Of a stretch of DNA of 64,000 bases, positions 32,301 to 45,351 are shown in pieces. The stretch lies in contig BQUP01000005.1 in NCBI GenBank assembly GCA_022835595.1, forward strand, positions 744,001 to 808,000, read 5' to 3'. How positions within the stretch are numbered: position 1 is the stretch's first letter; each line of letters starts with the position of its first letter. Source of the DNA: Cystobasidium ongulense. Its lineage: Eukaryota > Basidiomycota > Cystobasidiomycetes > Cystobasidiales > Cystobasidiaceae. The notes below the pieces were generated by a model. That model saw only the letters and a list, made by a program, of their open reading frames with translations, was not told the DNA's origin and did no database searches. Position numbers and translations under genes: made by a program.

Positions 32301-34584
32301 CTGTAAGAGCGATGCGAATTAGGATCTTCAAGTAATGCGCAAGACCAGTGACAAGAGATAGTAGATCTTGGGTGATTCCCATCTTGCGTGCACCGGACTC
32401 GTGTGTATGTGAAAGGAGTGAGAAAAAGTTGACCACTTTCTTGCAAAGCATGCGCGCTTCTCGGACATGCGGTATTTCTGCACGAATTATGTTTCACAAG
32501 AACAAGAAGGAGATCAGCAGAAGATCATTCCTTCGAACAAGTCGAGGAGGGATACCGTATAACTCTGGAAATACCCACCTTTCGAACCCAAGTGTCTAAA
32601 CGCAGCATTCAAATCATCAATAGCAGCAAAAAGCGTTTCAACATGTAAGACAAATTTCTCTGCCATTCTGACTCCATCGAAATAATGACCATTGCTAACA
32701 TGTCTCAGCATTTCCGAAATGCAAGCAGCAGAACTTTCTTCAAAAGTAGATAATACCGTCCAAATACGATAAACTTGTGCCTCGACATGTTTTTGTTTTT
32801 CTCGTAACGTCGTAGCTGTTTCTTTTGTTTCTTGTATTCTCCAGTCGTAAAGCTGCATTGAATTTGATGATGTTCCTGAACTACTTTGACTCAGCTGGGT
32901 CTGCGAATCTGGATTCGTCGACTTTTCTTCGCCTGTTTTCTCATCCATCTCTTGTCCTGATGCTTGCACAGTGGCTGGCGAGCTTTCAATATTCTTCTTC
33001 GAGCTTGGGACAAGCTTGATATTCCAGAACTGCAGGAAATACCATGACGATCAATTCACATACTCCAATCATAATCGTGCGATAACTGGTTCCTCACCTT
33101 GTGGATCATATAGCACTCAGGATGCCAGTGCTCATCAACATTATTCCTATTGATTTCCACGAATTGTTTCAAGATAGCAGTCTTGCATCCAGTACATTTG
33201 ACAGCGAATCTTGTAGAATAATGAAAATGACAATAGACTTGTCCACCATGTTCATAATATGAATCCTGTGGCCCGAAAACTGTGGGACAGACACTACATG
33301 TGAAATGCTCGACGTGAAACTTCATGTCTATGGAGGAAAGGGTTGAAGTCAGCAAATGCGGATTACCGCTTCAGTTCAAGGTGACTTGCCTAACGCTGTA
33401 ATATAGCTCCCTCGCAATGCCATTCCGCATTTAGCACATATCAAGCTCAACCGTCGGAAGTAATCCGTTTCGCAGAGAGGGTATTGTTTTCCGTCAGGCC
33501 CGTCCACGGGGAAGAACTTTGCCGCTACAATCTTGTTACAGTCCTGTTTAGCGCAAGAAAAAAATAAGTCTCAGCACAGAGCAAGTACATGAAGAGAATC
33601 GGAATGGATGGTGCTTACTTGGCAGCGGAAACAATCCAAATGAAATACGGTTCCTAAAGCTCTCACGAATTGACCTGTCATAGGCAAATTGCACTTTGCG
33701 CAGAGCTGAGCCGTCCGTCTATGTCCCGAAGAGGACGGGTTCATCTGTTGTGTATTGTTTGTACTTCCTCCCTGTGATGAGTGCTGCTGCTGTGCAGTCA
33801 GGCTTCTCGAATTCGAAGATGAGGATGAGGCTTGTGATGAATTGTCAAATTGCCTTGCTGGTATTGACAAGGACGATGATGCAGGCAGACTTTCTGTATT
33901 GTTTTCGACGGAACGTTTCCGTCTTGACGGATAATCCTGCAACTCATTGCTACCAGTGCTTTGCATGTAGCGCGACGACGGGGAGTTGTGGGAAGAATTG
34001 GAGCCTCCGGATCCATTACTGCCCTGCCTATCTCTCGAGACGCTCGCAACTGACTGTTCGGATTGTTCGTTTCGCTGATAATGGCTGTATTGGGGTGATG
34101 CGAGTGCGTTTGCTGTATGGGGTGGGAAGGCGATGTTGTTGCTGGCAGTCAGGTTGTCTGAACCGTATGGGAGTCTCGAGGTAGAGGACGTTGGACCGTC
34201 TCTGTCGGAGGTATGCACTGGACCTCCAGGATTAGGAGACCTATGCCTTGGAGGTCCTCCAGGACTGCCGGTGGCCGTCGTCGCCAGGTGAGAGGCGTCC
34301 ATCATTGCTGCCAGCGAAGGGTGGTGGTATGGATTGTATCTCGCCGAGGCTGACGGGGGCGCTGCGAACGAGGCTGGACGGGTGTGCAGCGCTATCTCAT
34401 CGTCGTCTTCGCCCGCGCCGTGGGCCATGTTGCTGCCTAGCAGCGGACTGCGTCGCTGCTGCCGGCGTGCGCTTGCCTGGGTGTGGTGCCCTTTGTAGGA
34501 GAGCGAGGACGACCGCTGAGGAGTGCGCGATGGGTCTTCGTGGGGAGCATGTAGCAGCGATGATGGAGCCATGGGAGCCGTCAT
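29315..34584 (-). CDS. LRG1: LIM-domain Rho GTPase-activating protein, Lrg1-like
   Basis: Eight exons (34584-33619, 33543-33390, 33327-33098, 33029-32579, 32477-31584, 31510-30509, 30440-30234, 30162-29315) give 1583 residues. Domains in order: a Ser/Asn/Gln-rich N-terminus; LIM1 (CAKCNLPMTG, HLDCFRCQDC); LIM2 (CAKCGMALRG, HVEHFTCSVC) running into a further zinc-ligand stretch (CTGCKTAI, HWHPECY); a helical middle; a third, divergent LIM (CEVCHLTVEEEC, CLSCSSC); a Gln-rich linker; and a RhoGAP domain with the arginine finger in GIFRKNG plus KKFLRELPDPLL. The C-terminal tail is Gln/His-rich. Yeast Lrg1 turns off Rho1 at sites of growth and limits beta-glucan synthesis and cell-integrity signalling. 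The intron after exon 2 uses a GC donor (33389-33388). Confidence 0.9.
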
Positions 34585-35571
34585 GGCTGGCTAACTGGCT
34601 GTCGTACACTTGCGTACTCGTGACTGCCGTATCGACCGTCTGCAGCCTCAAACAACTACAGACAGAGACAATTGTCACGGGCACACGGTGTGCTAGCAGC
34701 AAGGTGCCAGGAGGCCAGCAGATGCGATGGATGGTTTCTGGGTATACTGCTGTGTACGGGCGTGCAGGACAGCTGTAATGCCTGCTTGCTGTGTCTTCAA
34801 TCCTGCTGCTTGTCACGAGCTCGCTCGCTGCTTGATGTTGGTGCACCAGCAGACGACGACGACGACGTGCCGACAGACTGACCGACTCTCGAGGCAGGAC
34901 GAGCAGCTGATCCTCCGGTGTGTCCAGTCTAGCTATGTCTTCCTCGCCATGCGCGACGAGTTGGTCTGTGTTCGTGTGTGTCCTGCCCGTGCGTCTAGGA
35001 TCGCGGTGGTCTTGAATACTGCTGTCTTGGTGCACCTCTTTCTGCACTCACACCGACATTCAGCGCGACGGTCGACCCACTCCACTCTGAATCACTCCAG
35101 CTGTTCCTTCCTGCTCGCGAGTCTCCCTTCAACCGTGCGTCGTTTGTTTCTGGCGTGAGCACAAAGAGCGCGGCACCACTTCGCGATGTCCTGTATTGTG
35201 CAACTTTGGACTATCCCCCAGGAGAAGTGCGAGTAACAGGACAGCATCAACGACCAGCTAGATACGTTCGGACGTGCTCGTATGAGCTGCATGGAAGCAA
35301 GCCTGCCTAGCTGCCTGCCGTCACCTTGAAACGGGAGACCTCCGCCGTGCAAACAACTTTGAACACTGAAACCGCGCGTACTGTGTGCTGGAGCAACTGC
35401 TACGGTATATCAAAAGACTCACATCAAAGCAGAGATTGCGGAAAACAGATAACTCGACATTGTGCAGATTACAAGTACACCACCCTTTACACCTTCATGA
35501 ACCTCCATTAAGCTACACATCTGTGCCATACTTAGCTACTGCTCCTCGTCGGCTGCGGTCACACCTACCCC
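34585..35571. promoter_or_regulatory. LRG1 promoter and ATG9 3' flank
   Basis: About 990 bp with no supported gene. A stretch of CGACGACGACGACG near 34854-34868 and several GC-rich overlapping ORFs (34397-35158 on both strands) look like 5' leader sequence rather than coding sequence. Confidence 0.45.
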
Positions 35572-38500
35572 TCAAACACCGGTGATCTCAGATGATGGAT
35601 GACCATGCATGTTTGACTCTCCACCTTCGTCTGGTCGAATGTATGGGTCCACATCGTCCTCCTCCTTGGAGCAATTCTCCTCGGTAGGTATCCCAGCTTT
35701 GCGCAGCCCTGCCTGCTGTACATGTCTCGGTTGCTGCTGCTGCCGAGGAACAGTACCACTGTTACCATACGGTGCCCGATGAGACATATGTGCGCCATGC
35801 TGTCTTCCACTCTCGATAATTGAAGAGGTCACCCCTCCAGCGACGCCTAGACCACCACCGCTGACTCCGATACCGGGTAAGGCATCTTCATCCTCCAGTA
35901 TAGGCGAAGTGAAAGGAGAAGGCTGCTGAATATGCCTAGACCGTCTGGCGGTAGACCTACTTCCTGAACGAGGTAGTCGATGATTACTTCTGTATTGATT
36001 GAATTCCCGTCGTGTTGTAGTCGTCGATGCAGGAGGGAGATAGATACTATTCGAAGCTAAATCCGTCATGCGGCTCAAGTATAGCGAAGTTGACTGGTCT
36101 TGGGGCTACCGGCCACAGCGAGACGGGAGCTGTCAGACACTTGACCACAGTATACTAACTTCAAACGTGGAGATAGCTCACCTGCCAGGTAGGATGAGCA
36201 GCTTTAAAACCAATGATGCTCTTTTCCAACTTGCCTTGATCGGCAATCAATCTCTCATCAATCAGAATTTGGGGCCTTCCATCTTGACTTTCCAAATCCG
36301 CGTTATCACCTTCCATCGCACTCTCACTCTGACTGGAAGTCCCGTGTCGCATCGTTTCTTCAGAGTGGCTGTCTTTAGGTATTCCAGTACTTGCGACGCG
36401 AGCAGGTGCACCATACCTGACATCTCCTAGACCAGTCTTGGTGAAGTCAAAAACAGCAAAGGAACACACATACCCTAATCCATCGACATGTATCGTGAAT
36501 TCCCTGAAAAAATCTATTATCTGCGTACTACTTCGCGGTAAAGTGAACCATAAAACGAGAGGAGTGGTGAAGACGGAAAGGATCTCGTGGAAAAAGGAAA
36601 CGATCTTCAACGGGAAGAGAAGGCTAAATTCGCGATGGACCTACAACAGCCAAACACAAGTTAGCTTGGTTGGATTGTTTGCATTATAGAGCATCATGAA
36701 TCTCACGTCTGCCGAATGTAGATTACTTCGCCAATGTACTGGCATATAATGGGTCTCTTCAACGACCTCTCGCATCAATGCTTCAGGGTCCACGACACGA
36801 TGATCATCCGGTACCATTCCCCTCGCGATAGCCATTAAGGAGCCAAAGACGCCGATATAAAATAGGACAGTTCGCTCCGGCGTGATTTCAAAGTGCAGGA
36901 AAGCGTCCGGATCAATCAAAGAGAACAGCACGAGGACTGATGCGAAGGAACCTGAAATAAATGCTACGAATCTGTGCATAATCATTTCAGCTCGAAGTCG
37001 AGAGCGATCGAAAAGGTAATGGAACATATTCTATCTGCTCACCTTGCTAGTTGTGCCATTCTGTCATTTGGAAACTGACTTATGTATGCGTCTGCCAGAG
37101 GGTATGACCGATGCAAGCGCATCTGGAAAATATGAGGAAGTTCATTGAATTCTCTGAATTTCCAGCGGGCGAGTTGTGTATATGATCGCATGCCAAGCGA
37201 AGAAGGGTTCTTGTGATATTCCTGTGAAATGATGCAGAGATCATCAAAGTCAGTGCCCTGACAGCTTGAAAGGCAAAGAATGTGCAAGTGACCGACCTCG
37301 AAATAACGAAAGAAAGAGTAGAAAAGAAGGTATAAGACTATGAATGGCGCAAAGATTGCATTTATAAAGCCCATGAGTATGAAACGTCGCTGTAAGCTGT
37401 TGAATATACAATGCGTTAGTCACCGTTCAACCGACAAGGTTGAGTGTCGTAATTCGACTCACGCCGCGACAAGGTCTTTCTTGTTACGCTCGCTGACAAA
37501 CTGTCTTCTGACTTGTCCATCTGGTCCAAACAGAAATCCTAATAAGCAGAACTTCAGATTCCATTCCAAAACTTTCGTCAAAAGAGCAGCCGAGGCGTTC
37601 TCCACTCCTCTAGCTGTAGCTGCTCTATTCGCCTCCCCGGTAGCTATAACAGTAGTGACTAGACCTAATTTCTGAGTCAAAAAGGTAAAAGTACGGGATT
37701 TGGCAAGTAAAGCTGGTATTGGAATTGCTGTGTTGAGAACGTTCTTGTTGAACAAGGCAACGAAGTAGTTCTCTTTCCGCATGATACGATTCGCTACATC
37801 ATGCGCATCGAGACGTGGCTTGTTTGCAGAAGGTGGCTTTGGGAGCAACTCTTCGCCTGCGTTTAGATCCGTAAAATCCTCATGCTGAGCGACTGCAGGA
37901 TGCTCGGAGCGTAATGCGGATATCTTCTCCACTATGACAGACCAGGGGACAGTCTGGATATCTGACTAAGAAAGCAAACGCAAACACTCAATCTCCGAAT
38001 GACGCGAGTTGCATATGGTAATACCCACCTCTGGAACTTCCAGCAACTCGGTGAAGAAGTCTCTCATGACAAACAGTCTCTTCACGATTTGACCAAATTT
38101 GAAAATGCGTAAGGCATAGAAGAGGGCTACGGACAGGAACAACAGCAGCGTTGCTCCGTGAAAACTAAGGTTATTTCGTTGGTAGTGTCCTTTCATCACG
38201 TACAGCTTACGAGGACTGACTCACCGAGAAACACAGCGAGGTACGACTACCTCGGCCAGGCTATGGCTTTTCCTGATAACAGAATAGTCCACGCAGCCCA
38301 ATAAAAAGACTGAAAAGGCAATGACGAAGCCAATCGTTCTAACCGCAGTAAGGCGTCAGCGATTGTGGGGATAATTGTGTGCCTTCAGGCTCACAAAAGG
38401 TCGAGAAAACTAGCCAAGGCTATTGACCAGATGCCTTTCCTGACGTAGAAAGTATAGACTTCCTGGAGGAACTCGTCCAGATCATCGACATTGACCCAAT

Positions 38501-39593
38501 TCCACAGCGCTTTGTCTTTCTTGCTGAGATGGGTTTGTAGACGTATTGGACCTTGTCTTTGCCGGCCGCCAGAGTTGATGACCTCTCGCCCCACGTTGTA
38601 AACATTCTGCACAAACATCCTAATATTTGACGATGGCGATGCTGACGCCTGCCCTTGGGAGAAAGGCGACGCGTGAGTCGGCAAGAACATCGTATGAGTA
38701 GCCGGCGAATCTATTGGCGTCGAGACGTTTTGAGCTTTAGCGTTCTGGCCAGGTGCATTCGTAGTATCTTGTGCTGGAGGGCCTTGCAATCGGATTGTCT
38801 GTGACGAGCTCGCTTCCGCTAGATCTCCCAAGCGTTTCCTATTTTCTCGTAGCCACCAGGGTTCTCGGCGCTTGTTTTCCAATATGTGAGAAGAGGATGC
38901 CAGTTGGGATTGTATACTTGAATCTTGGCCGCTCGTCGGCGAAGTCATAGAGGACTGACGGTGCGAGTTCCCGGCGTCGCGGTGCCCGCCAAACATGCTA
39001 GTACAAGAAACCTAGTTAGTCGCATCATGAAGTAAGCTGGTAGGTGACTTTGCTTACATGGACTTGGGTGGTCCTGCTTCGTCTAGGTGGTGTGTTTCTA
39101 AATGCCCTTCCTCCTCCTCCTCTGCAGCATCTTCCTCCCTAGTGACGCCATAAGGTCTGGTAAGACGTTGACTGAGCGCAGCCATTGGATCGTCTGAATA
39201 GGCTGCATGGCCTCCAAAAGGATCTAAGCTGGTCTCTACCGCTACAGAGTCACCATCTTGTGCAGGTGAGTCGGCTCGATCACGTCCATGAGGGCCAGGA
39301 CTGGTCGGCGCAGATTGAATAAGAGGAAGCTGAGCAGGTATGATACCAGTCTTTGGAGTATGCTCGAAGGGATCTGGCAGCGAGGGCTGGTGTCTGTGGC
39401 CGCGATGCCCGCCAGTCATGCCGGAGCGGTGATCGACTTGCTCATCCTCGTCTGGCTCGTCTGCATTGAAGAGAGCAGTGTTGCCAGCGTCGAACGCGTG
39501 CCCGTGTCCTTCGTCATCCAGGCTCTTGTATATTGAACTTCGCGGGAACAGCGACGAGAGCATGTCATTGTCTTGACGAGTTGACGAGAACAA
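35572..39593 (-). CDS. ATG9: Autophagy protein Atg9, phospholipid scramblase
   Basis: Ten exons (39593-39058, 38997-38395, 38338-38225, 38164-38029, 37965-37463, 37396-37297, 37221-37043, 36971-36707, 36640-36182, 36093-35572) give 1138 residues. Family landmarks are [17 protein letters not shown], the helix [75 protein letters not shown], the helix [18 protein letters not shown] and the C-terminal [22 protein letters not shown]- and C-terminal arms are long, disordered and Ser/Pro/His-rich, as in other fungi; in yeast these arms carry Atg11-binding and Atg1-phosphorylation sites. The protein forms a trimer in Golgi-derived vesicles that seed the autophagosome. The start at 39593 is 289 bp from the stop of the neighbouring oxygenase gene. 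Confidence 0.95.
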
Positions 39594-39882
39594 GAGGTGT
39601 GCTAGGTGAAGTCAGCGCTAACCTGCTCGGATCCACATATGGCCCGATTTGTTTTGATTGATTCGTTAGCTTTACAACTAGATGTAAAGTACAGCTTAGA
39701 CTAAGAAGGCGACATCATTCATCGCGAGGCTTGTCTGTATCGCAAGAGCTAGATGTGATAGTTTGCCACCAAAGTATACCGAGCAGCGCCCGACGATGCT
39801 GGGAACACACACATTTCAAATGAGTACAAGGGTCCGACTGAAGCTTAGTAGTAGCTTCATCAACACGAATGGAGGATTTAGA

Positions 39883-42852
39883 TCATTGCGACGGTAACAT
39901 GAAGCGACCGAAGAAATCGCCTGCCCATTGTGTCCTGAGTCAGCGCATGGACTACAAGTACTTGATGCAAGATACCTACCGATTTGTTCGTACTCGTCCA
40001 TCCGCACCACTTGAGCTACATATTGGTCCGGTCGAATGACAACGATGCAGCCTACGTTCTCGTCGATTCCATAACCTTGATAAGCTTGACCATGACCGTT
40101 GTGATAGGACATGCAATCGGCGAAAACGGTGTCGAAGGCTGGTAAATCAGCAGTAGGCTCAGCTAAGATGGTTCTCGAGTGACTCAAGAGAGACTTACCT
40201 GTCACACGTAGCTCTCCTCGGACAGGGCGGAGTACTTCCGGCCAACGAAGGCAGTCGGATTGCGCATGTTGGTAAGGTCCCGAAACAACGGTCAAGCACT
40301 CGACGACTGAGTCTGTATCGGACTGCTTCGGGGTATACAGGCGTACTGGGCCTTCTGGTGAGTCGAGGTATCTTGCTGCTACGTCGAAACGCTGACGAGA
40401 GGCTTCTTGACGGATATCGCCAGGGAAAACTAGATAGTCGGATGCACGCGTACTTTAGACAGGAAACTTGATGCTCCGCCTGGGTATCAGACTTACCAAT
40501 GATCTTCCATCGTCCATCGGCTTTCAACCTACGCTGAAGCTGCACAGCGTGGAGATTGCTAACGCATACGGCTTGTCGATTCTCAAAGTGCTATGAGACA
40601 ATACGCTAAGCATTTACCGCAGATAAAGTAAGGACGGATACCCTACAGATCCAACTTTGATACCAGTCGCGCCACCTTCCTCAGCCTGCAGCTTATTTGC
40701 TACAAGAACGCTAGGCGTATAAACGACCCCCGTCCCGGAAACGAATTTGGCCATTCGAAGCCCCGCTTTTCTAAACTCATCGGTAGCACGAGCCAGCTAG
40801 ACAGACACACGTTCGGAAATTCAGCTTGGGCCGCTTGCGTAGATTGCGACTTCGAGATATTTACCTCTTCTGGACCATTAGCAGCGGCTACTTGGGCGTT
40901 GATCTCTGACCAGACTCCGTGCATGCCAATGAGGTCATTAGCAACTGCGCGTCTTTCTACTTGGTCTGCGAGGACGATCAACATAAGGCTAGTTTTCAGG
41001 GGCCTGACTTCATAGGACCGTCACGTACAAGTGCTTAGGATGTCGGGTGAAGCTTGTTGCTTGATGACGCTAGCGAGTTTCCAGCCTAAATTGAAAGTGT
41101 CCATCATGGAGACACTGGAAATACATACGTAAGTCTGGGCAGGGATCAATGTGGCCAGCCACTTACTTCATTCCCTGGCCTGCCCCTGTGTGTGTGACAC
41201 GGTATATTAGTTCAGCACGCAATGATTGCTAGCCTAGGCACATACTTGGACTATGCGTGTGGCAGGCGTCGCTAACCAAACAGAAATCAGCGCGTTCCTA
41301 TTTTGTCGGTGCGATGCAAGCTCACCCAGCAATGAAAAGTCTATTGTGCTTCGAGAAGGTATCGCAAAGACGTTGGCCGACCTCGCTTATGACGCGGACA
41401 GTATCAGTAGGGACTCGAGATCCAGGGTCGGAGATACTTACTAGCAGCTATACCAGTCGATTCTCCTGAAGTCCAGCTTGAATGGATAGAGGGCCTCTTT
41501 AGTTCTCGCCATTAGCTTCTCTACAGTCACTTGTGAGCGGTCGACGCGCTTTCCATCTGAAACAGTCCCCATCTGGGTGTACACTCTGACGAGGCCTTTT
41601 TCTCGAGGAATCATGCGGACGCCTTCCCCATGTGTGAGGTTGATCAAGTTCTTGGTGCGAATAGTCGGGAGCTGTGCGGTGCTAGCAGACTTAGCCAGAC
41701 ACAAAAACAGCTTGCTTTCTTCCTCACATCTGTTTCGATGACCGCATCAAAACACCCCCAGAAAATGTTGGCTGAATCGCCTCGCATTTCGAAGCCGAGT
41801 TGCCTGTCAGATGGCAGCTCGGTCAGCTTTTTTATCGCAAAGTGAGCCAAATGCCGAGCAAGCTCACTTTCTGACCCAAGAGTGCGCTCCGTCACAACCG
41901 ACCAGGTATTTGCAATGAGTTACCTGTCTTTCAAGATGTTCATCCACATCGCTATGGCCGTTGGTCCCGTTGATGAATAAGTTGGAACGATACAGGCCGC
42001 TCTTGATGTCTCCATTGGCTAGTCCTGCTGGAGGTGGTACTGCTTCCAAAGTTACGTGAATGGGATATGCGGATGCATCGGCTTGTTCGATGTCGGCGTC
42101 GATTTCCAGTTTGACAGGTCGTAGCAATCGGTCGACTTCGAGATTGTCTACACACGGGTCCCTGTCAGTCTCACTTCTGTGAATACGAGAAGTGTTCACC
42201 TCTGACTCACCATTCTTCTTCATGGCCTCGAGAAAGATAGCCTCGACCCGATCCTGTCCCAAAAGGACATGTCTCGCCAAGGATGTGCCTGGAAGCGTCT
42301 GAGAAGGTAGAGGTGTATTAGTATGCATTGAAAATCTCCGTTGCTTGAGGCATTGCTTACATCTGGCTGTCGTGCTGTCTCGACTAATTTGCCGGTAAGG
42401 TGATCTTGCGTATAAGTAACCGTTTCTGTAAACGGAAGCGACACACGTCAACAACCATTCTAGTGATAGACTAGGTAGCGAACGCACCGGCACATTCGCA
42501 TGCCTCTTCTTCAAACCGATTGCCAACACCCAGAGCATGGAAGACCTCGCCCGTTCTGCATTGCAATCCTAAGCAATGAAAGCCAAGACTCTCGTTAGGC
42601 GCGTCTATAGCATAGCGTAAAGAAGCCTGACGCACCATCCGCGTGCCCCCTCAGCACAGGATGTGCAGCTTTATCAACAATCTTCACGTGCAGCTTGAGC
42701 TTCGACAGCTGGGTTGCCAGCATGAGACCAGCTGAGTGTATGCAAATCATGTCAGTCGGGTCCATCAGCAGCTTGATCGAGAAGTCCAGCGCACCAGGTC
42801 CTGCTCCAACGATGAGGACATCTACGCGAGTCTCCGTGGTGTTGATAGCCAT
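39883..42852 (-). CDS. FAD-dependent phenol-hydroxylase-like monooxygenase
   Basis: Eighteen short exons splice to 645 residues, near the 664 of Trichosporon phenol hydroxylase. The first five are 42852-42795, 42731-42636, 42568-42488, 42425-42361 and 42298-42211; the last encodes GDFFGRFMLPSQ and ends at 39883. Motifs: the Rossmann GAGPAGLMLA, GHADGLQCRTGEV, YLVGCDGAHSW, GDACHTHSPRAGQGMN (the second FAD/NADPH motif), GWKLASVI and the thioredoxin-like C-domain (ADGRWKII, HGQAYQGYGID). These define the FAD_binding_3/phenol 2-monooxygenase group, which ortho-hydroxylates phenols with NADPH and O2. The true substrate may be another hydroxyaromatic. Its start is 424 bp from the divergent P450 start, so the two may be co-regulated. 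Confidence 0.88.
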
Positions 42853-43275
42853 TTTAGTTACTCGATGTAGGTCAACAGATGTCCAGATCTTCCGTACTGA
42901 TAGTGCTTCGAGAAGCTCAAGTGGCGCTGTCGAGCTGCTTTGACCGGCGGGTAGGTGTCTGCATCGGTTAGATCCGCCCTCACCAGGCGCAAACGCAGGC
43001 CAAGGCTGCAATCAGTACGTCGGAAATGCGTTGTCTGCTCGAAGAGGCTCTTTCCGTCTTGCAGGATTCAGCCGAAATGGCGCTCGGAAACAGCCGAGAA
43101 ACCTCGACTTCAAAGGCGGACCGCTATCCCGGAAGGGCTTGCGATGGAGGCCCACGCAAAGGCATCCGGTACTTGTGGAGTGTGCCCGCATTCTGTGTGC
43201 CTGTGGATGTTCTGAGTGCTGTTCTGCTGCACGACTCTCGCGTTGGTGCAAAGTGAAGAACTCGTTGCAGAAAAG
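42853..43275. promoter_or_regulatory. Divergent promoter, monooxygenase and P450
   Basis: A 423-bp region between divergent start codons of two oxygenases, so one regulator could control both. I saw no obvious CGG inverted or direct repeat of the kind bound by Zn2Cys6 factors, although isolated CGG triplets are present (for example near 42952 and 43020). Confidence 0.5.
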
Positions 43276-45351
43276 ATGGAAGCCTTCGTCAAAAGCTGTC
43301 TAGCGCATCCAGCCTTATTACGCGTACGAGAGCTTGTCTGGAATCTGCGTATCGCTGCTGTAGGGCTGTCGGTCCTGACCTTTGTGGTATGCGACCGCCA
43401 TATTGACTTTGCGCAAACCATGTAGACTGACCCTGCCTCCAGGTCCTCACCCATGTCGTAATCTACTTCCTCGACCCGCACGACCTTCGCAAGTACCCAG
43501 GACCTCGTCTAGCGGCCTTTTCTGATCTATGGGTGAGGGTTACGTCGGTAAATACCTTCAGCTACGACGGTACTAACCTACTTCGGCTGCCTTCATATAG
43601 TTAATGCAGAAGGCGCGCTCCGGCAAGCGCTACCTGCACGTCGATGCTGCGCACAAGAAGTATGGCAAATATGTTAGGATCTCGCCAAGACAGCTCAGCA
43701 TCGCAGATCACGATGCTTATCAAGTTCTGTACGGTCACAGCACTGGTCATATGAAGACCGTCTTTTGTGAGTGTCTGCTCGTGACAAATTCACAATTCTG
43801 TACTATAGGTCGCATCTGAAACGACCTGGGTCTCTCACTCAGACGATGCATTCGTCGGACTAAAAACCACCAAGATTAGGGGTCTTTTCAACTGTACAGA
43901 TCGAGGATACCATACTCGTCGACGCAAGATAGTTTCCGCCACCTTTTCTCAGAAGGTGACTCGATGCACACTATTGTGACTAGTGTCAGGCCACATGCTG
44001 ATTATACCCTGCACCTCCAGAGCATGTTAGACTTCGAGCCATATATCCAGTCGTATCTCCGTATGGCTGTCGAGAGATGGGACAAGCACTGCGAAAACGC
44101 TCTAAAGACAGAGCCGGGCGGTTCGTGGACGGTAGACTGCCTCTTATGGTTCAATTACCTTGCATTCGATACTATCAGTGATCTATGCTTTGGAGAGCCC
44201 TTCGGAATGGTAGACAAGGAGGCCGACATTACTGTCATCAAGAAGGAGGATGGGTCGGTTGTGTACATGCCTGCTATACAGATTCTCAACGAGAGAGGAG
44301 ACTATGCAGCTTCGCTGGGAGTCATCAGACCATGGCTGAGACCATATGCTAAGGTACGCACTGTGCTTCACCGACAGCGTTCACGAGTATGCGGTCTGAC
44401 CGTGACGTTATTCTCATAGACTCTCGACCCATGGTTCCGAAAAGGCAACAACTCGGTGACCCTTCTAGCTGGCATGGCGCGAGCTGCCGTTACCAAACGT
44501 CTCAATGATCCCGCTGCCGACCGTAAGGACATCTTGAACCGTCTTACCGAAGCCCGCGATGAGAACGGCGAACCTCTCTCCTTTGACGAATTGGTTGCCG
44601 AAGCCATTTCTATGCTTATCGGCGTGAGTACAGTTTGCTTAGCCGTCTTTGATGTCATGTTGTAATCTAATGACTGTTTCCGTTTGAAGGGATCTGATAC
44701 CACGTCCAACACGTCTTGTGCCATTGCATACCATCTCGCTAAGAATGTCGACAAGCAGAAAATACTTCAAGCCGAACTTGATGAGGCTTTCCAAGATCGT
44801 GAAATGAGCACCACTTTGGAGTTTACTGACGTCAAGTCCCTACCATACTTGCAAGCATCCATCAACGAAGGTCTCAGAATGCATAATACTCTCGGACTAG
44901 GTCTGCCAAGGCTGATGATGCAAGATAGCGAATTCAAGGGTGAAGTATTCAAGCGAGGTAGCGAGTGTTCAGTACCAACATACACTTTGAATGTAAGTCT
45001 ACTAGGTCGACTTGCACTGGAGGCATAGCTGACTGCTTGCCTCGATGTCATGTCGCTTTCCAACAGCATCTTGAAAATGTATGGGGAGATGCCGAAACAT
45101 ATAGGCCAGAGCGATGGCTTGGCGAAGAAGGACGTATCAACGAGAAGGACTTTTATCCTTTCTCTTTAGGCCCGAGGGCGTGCATTGGTCGCAATCTAGC
45201 TTTGATGCAGCTATATACTTTCATCGGGACGTTCTTCTATAGATATGAGCTTGTCCTCGCAGATCCAAAACAGACAGTCCTCAAAAGCACGGAAGGTTTC
45301 TTGCATAAGCCAGACGAATGCTGGGTGAAAGTGAAGAGACGTCCATCGTAG
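43276..45351 (+). CDS. Cytochrome P450, CYP53-like benzoate 4-hydroxylase
   Basis: Eight exons (43276-43386, 43443-43532, 43601-43766, 43843-43955, 44021-44353, 44420-44623, 44690-44992, 45067-45351) give 534 residues. An N-terminal hydrophobic segment (IAAVGLSVLTFVVLTHVVIYF) anchors it in the ER. P450 motifs: YPGPRLAAFSDLW, the I-helix GGSDTTSN, the K-helix E-x-x-R in INEGLRMHNT, PERWL and the haem loop FSLGPRACIGRN with the axial Cys. Class-typical stretches (YDAFVGLKTTKIRGLFN, RRRKIVSATFSQKSMLDFEP, WFNYLAFDTISDLCFG, YMPAIQILNERGDY) match fungal benzoate para-hydroxylases of CYP53. The expected reaction is benzoate to 4-hydroxybenzoate with NADPH-P450 reductase. Its neighbours are consistent with aromatic-acid catabolism. 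Confidence 0.88.

Noticed and set aside
34397-35158. Long overlapping ORFs upstream of LRG1
   Set aside because: They are shadows in GC-rich leader and coding sequence, with Arg/Cys-rich composition and no recognisable family.
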